Source of the DNA: an uncultured Pelagibacteraceae bacterium
Lineage (GTDB): Bacteria; Pseudomonadota; Alphaproteobacteria; Pelagibacterales; Pelagibacteraceae
Assembly: GCA_902611145.1 (NCBI GenBank)
Contig: CACLYO010000010.1
Coordinates: 1 to 37,623, forward strand
DNA length: 37,623 nt
Direction: 5' to 3'
Shown: piece by piece, positions 35,628-37,623 of the stretch
How positions within the stretch are numbered: position 1 is the stretch's first letter
Layout: each line of letters starts with the position of its first letter
Notes under the pieces: generated by a model
What the model was told of the DNA's origin: nothing
What the model saw: the letters and a program-made list of their open reading frames with translations, nothing else
Database searches by the model: none
Position numbers and translations under genes: made by a program

Positions 35628-36431
35628 TTAGTTTTTCAATTGAATGGATTGTTTTATTTTTAATAATGAAAGTATAAATAAAACCAATGATGCAGTTATT
35701 ATTGAAGGTCCTGATGGCGTGTTAAACTCTAGTGATGAAAATAATCCAATAATTACAGATAATACACCGCCAATGATTGAAAATAATACCATTTTTTGTG
35801 GATTGTCGGAAAGATTTCTTGCCATAGCAGCAGGTATAATTAGCATTCCTGTAATTAATAATAATCCTACCATTTTTATAGAAATAGCAATAATTCCTGC
35901 CATTAAAATTGTGAATATTGCTTTTGCTCTATCTGGATTGAGTCCTTCAGCTTCAGCTAATTCATAATTTACAGTAGATGCAAATAGAGGCTTCCAAATT
36001 AATTTTAGTACCAATAATATTAATGCTCCACCAATCCATATGGTAATTAAATCATTGATTGTTACAGCTAATATATCTCCAAACAATAATCCCATGATAT
36101 CAAATCTTATGAAAGTCAAAAACCCAACCACCACCAGTCCAACTGCTAGTGATGAATGAGCTAAAAGACCTAGTAGAGCATCACCCGGTAAATTAGTTTT
36201 TTTTTGAAGTTGAATTAAAATTAAAGCTATAATTGATGAAATTATAAATACTGAAAATGCAATATTAAACTCTAGAGTAAAAGCTATTGTTACACCAAGT
36301 AAAGCTGAGTGTGCAAGTGTATCTCCAAAGTAAGATAACCGTCTCCAAATTACAAAACAACCAAGCGGTCCTGTAACAATCGCAACTCCAATTCCAGCAA
36401 TTAATGCTCTTATAAAAAAATCATCTAACAT
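35628..36431 (-). CDS. znuB: Zinc ABC transporter permease ZnuB
   Basis: 267 residues, eight or so hydrophobic segments, ABC-3 permease family. Family motifs: FIRALIAGIGVAIVTGPLGCFVIWRRLSYFGDTLAHSALLGV (two parts of the first conserved block, about residues 6-47), LLAHSSLAVGLV, LFGDILAVT and the ATPase-contact segment AEAEGLNPDRAKAIF, then MVGLLLITGMLIIPAAMAR. Forms the membrane channel for zinc with ZnuC. It starts directly after the znuC stop and runs into zur, so the three are one unit. Confidence 0.94.
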   Translation of the reverse strand: MLDDFFIRALIAGIGVAIVTGPLGCFVIWRRLSYFGDTLAHSALLGVTIAFTLEFNIAFSVFIISSIIALILIQLQKKTNLPGDALLGLLAHSSLAVGLVVVGFLTFIRFDIMGLLFGDILAVTINDLITIWIGGALILLVLKLIWKPLFASTVNYELAEAEGLNPDRAKAIFTILMAGIIAISIKMVGLLLITGMLIIPAAMARNLSDNPQKMVLFSIIGGVLSVIIGLFSSLEFNTPSGPSIITASLVLFILSLLKIKQSIQLKN

Positions 36432-37178
36432 TTAATTTTTTTTAATATCCCCATCATTTGAATGAACATGATCATGTTTATGTTCATAAATTGAAAGTGT
36501 TTGAGAAGCCTGTTCTCCAAATAAAGCTTTATATTCTTTATCTTTAGCTACATCTAAAGGCGAACCAGAACAACATACATGACCATTCAAGCAAACAACA
36601 TAATCAGTAGCACTCATAACTGTATGTAAATCATGTGAAATTAATAAAATTCCACATTTTAACTCTTCTGATATTTTTTTTATTAATTCGTACAAAGCTA
36701 TCTCACCAGTAAAATCTACTCCTTGTACAGGCTCATCAAGCACCAGTAATTCAGGCTTTTTTGAGATGGCTCTAGCAAGCAAAACTCTTTGAAATTCACC
36801 ACCGGATAAATTTCCTAAATTTTTATTTTTAAGATGTACAACACCAGTTAATGATAAGGCCTCATCTATGGCTTCATCTTTAAGATTTTCTGTTAAAACC
36901 ATAAAATCGTTAACTCTTAATGGCAATGTCCAATCAATTGATACTTTTTGAGGTACATACCCAATTTTATTGGTATATTTTTCAACTTCACCTTCAATTT
37001 TCTTATAAATACCTAATGCAATCTTAGCAGTTGTACTTTTTCCAGAGCCATTTGGACCTATAAGGGTTACAATTTTTCCTTTTTTAACCTCTAAAGATAC
37101 ACCTTTTACTAGCCACTTATCATTTTGGCGAAAACCTACATTTTTTAATTTGACTAATATACTTGTATTTAAATTCAT
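36432..37178 (-). CDS. znuC: Zinc ABC transporter ATP-binding protein ZnuC with His-rich tail
   Basis: 248 residues. Walker A GPNGSGKST at 41-49, Q-loop IGYVPQ, signature LSGGEFQR at 124-131, Walker B LLVLDEPVQGVD and H-loop ISHDLHTV. The C-terminal tail has four alternating histidines (His233, 235, 237, 239 in YEHKHDHVHS), a feature of ZnuC that may bind zinc. It is the first gene of the znuC-znuB-zur unit and diverges from znuA across 73 bp. Confidence 0.95.
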   Translation of the reverse strand: MNLNTSILVKLKNVGFRQNDKWLVKGVSLEVKKGKIVTLIGPNGSGKSTTAKIALGIYKKIEGEVEKYTNKIGYVPQKVSIDWTLPLRVNDFMVLTENLKDEAIDEALSLTGVVHLKNKNLGNLSGGEFQRVLLARAISKKPELLVLDEPVQGVDFTGEIALYELIKKISEELKCGILLISHDLHTVMSATDYVVCLNGHVCCSGSPLDVAKDKEYKALFGEQASQTLSIYEHKHDHVHSNDGDIKKN

Positions 37179-37198
37179 TTTAACACTTGACTTATTTA

Positions 37199-37217
37199 AA
37201 CGTTATATTATTACACA
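37199..37217. promoter_or_regulatory. Zur box 1 (imperfect) in the znuC-znuA gap
   Basis: AACGTTATATTATTACACA matches 15 of 18 non-central positions of the perfect box next to it (AATGTTATA-N-TATAACATT). Its centre is 18 bp from that of box 2. It overlaps a possible znuA -10 element (TATTAC, 37209-37214) that lies 16 bp after TTGACT (37187-37192). Occupation by Zur would block this promoter. Confidence 0.65.
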
Positions 37218-37235
37218 ATGTTATAATATAACATT
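37217..37235. promoter_or_regulatory. Zur box 2 (perfect palindrome) in the znuC-znuA gap
   Basis: AATGTTATAATATAACATT is a perfect 9+1+9 palindrome and agrees with the core of the proteobacterial Zur operator (GAAATGTTATANTATAACATTTC in E. coli). It contains TATAAT at 37222-37227 and lies 17 bp before the znuA ATG. One dyad here can control both divergent genes; the zur gene itself is in the znuC unit. Confidence 0.85.
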
Positions 37236-37251
37236 AACCTAAAATTAAACT

Positions 37252-37623
37252 ATGAAAAACTTAAAAAAAATCCCATATATCTTATCAATTCTATCATTCT
37301 TAACATTTTTTACATCAGCAAATGCTGAAGTAAAGGTAGTTGCATCAATTAAGCCAATACATTCCTTAGCCAGTTATTTAATGGATGGGGTAAATAAGCC
37401 AGGCTTAATAGTTGATGGATATGCTTCACCACATGGTTTTGCACTAAAACCCTCTCATGCAAAAATGCTACAAGATGCTGATTTAATATTTTGGGTAGGT
37501 GAAGATTTAGAAAATTTTTTAGAAAAACCATTAGGTTCAATAGCAAAAAAAGCTGAAAAAATAGAATTATTGAATATCAAAGGATTAAATAAATTAAAAT
37601 TCAGAGAAAGAAATATTTTTGAT
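37252..37623 (+). CDS. znuA: Zinc ABC transporter substrate-binding protein ZnuA, N-terminal part (cut by window edge)
   Basis: The frame from the ATG at 37252 stays open to the window edge (124 codons). Signal peptide about 1-25 (core IPYILSILSFLTFFTSANA). The mature part has VVASIKPIHSLASYLMDGV with zinc-ligand candidate His37, and YASPHGFALKPSHAKMLQDADLIFWVGEDLENFL with His61, the classical SPH-x-x-x-L-x-P-S motif of cluster 9 metal-binding proteins. The His-rich loop and the second half lie outside the window. Transcribed away from znuC from a promoter overlapped by the Zur boxes. Confidence 0.93.
   Translation, partial: MKNLKKIPYILSILSFLTFFTSANAEVKVVASIKPIHSLASYLMDGVNKPGLIVDGYASPHGFALKPSHAKMLQDADLIFWVGEDLENFLEKPLGSIAKKAEKIELLNIKGLNKLKFRERNIFD

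Noticed and set aside
37349-37546. 65-codon minus-strand frame inside znuA
   Set aside because: It is antisense to a clear ZnuA signal peptide and metal-binding region.
1-37623. CRISPR arrays, integrases, transposases, prophage genes or genomic-island boundaries
   Set aside because: No repeat-spacer pattern, recombinase motifs or displaced tRNA fragments were found. The three tRNAs are intact and flanked by core genes.

Overview
The window looks like a stretch of a SAR11 (Pelagibacterales, Alphaproteobacteria) chromosome. The evidence is the very low G+C content, genes that abut or overlap by a few bases, divergent promoter gaps as short as 34 bp, and a gene order that is a shortened version of a classical alphaproteobacterial order. 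There are no mobile elements, CRISPR arrays, rRNA genes or long intergenic regions. About 37 protein genes and three tRNA genes are present; gltX at the left edge and znuA at the right edge are cut by the window.

Layout. (1) 1-6426, minus strand: a PpiD-like membrane chaperone, trpE-trpG-trpD-trpC, lexA and the start of gltX, packed as one likely transcription unit. (2) 6484-12951, plus strand: tpiA-secG-pyrG-kdsA-eno-ftsB-lipA-ratA, a housekeeping block (glycolysis, protein secretion, CTP, KDO, cell division, lipoylation). The pyruvate dehydrogenase genes that often sit between ftsB and lipA are absent. (3) 12934-14997, minus: ispDF-pgpA-pncC. (4) 15032-20951, plus: ntrY-ntrX-trkA-trkH, a two-component system next to the Trk potassium uptake system, followed by tRNA-Arg(TCT). 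(5) 21216-25487: aapJ-aapQ-aapM-aapP, a general L-amino-acid ABC importer, with structured leader DNA and a terminator between aapJ and aapQ. (6) 25646-26221: an XRE-family regulator convergent with tRNA-Asn(GTT) and tRNA-Cys(GCA). (7) 26349-32758: valS-ilvD-(manC-like)-EamA transporter. (8) 32755-37623: a divergent PiT-like membrane protein, an aquaporin, a thioredoxin-type ArsC, a small membrane protein, and a zinc locus (zur-znuB-znuC, with divergent znuA).

How the genes work together. The right end is the most distinctive part. The zinc importer genes diverge from a 73-bp gap holding two tandem Zur-like operators; zur is the third gene of the znuC operon. Directly downstream lie a 73-residue membrane protein, arsC and an aquaporin, then a PiT-like transporter, with no arsR, arsB or acr3 inside the window. 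This fits a minimal scheme in which arsenate that enters with phosphate is reduced and leaves through a channel, but that role is inferred. The left and central parts are mostly conserved core genes whose interest lies in what has been removed: moaC/moeA next to trpC-lexA, pdhABC next to eno-ftsB, and ntrBC next to ispDF-ntrY.
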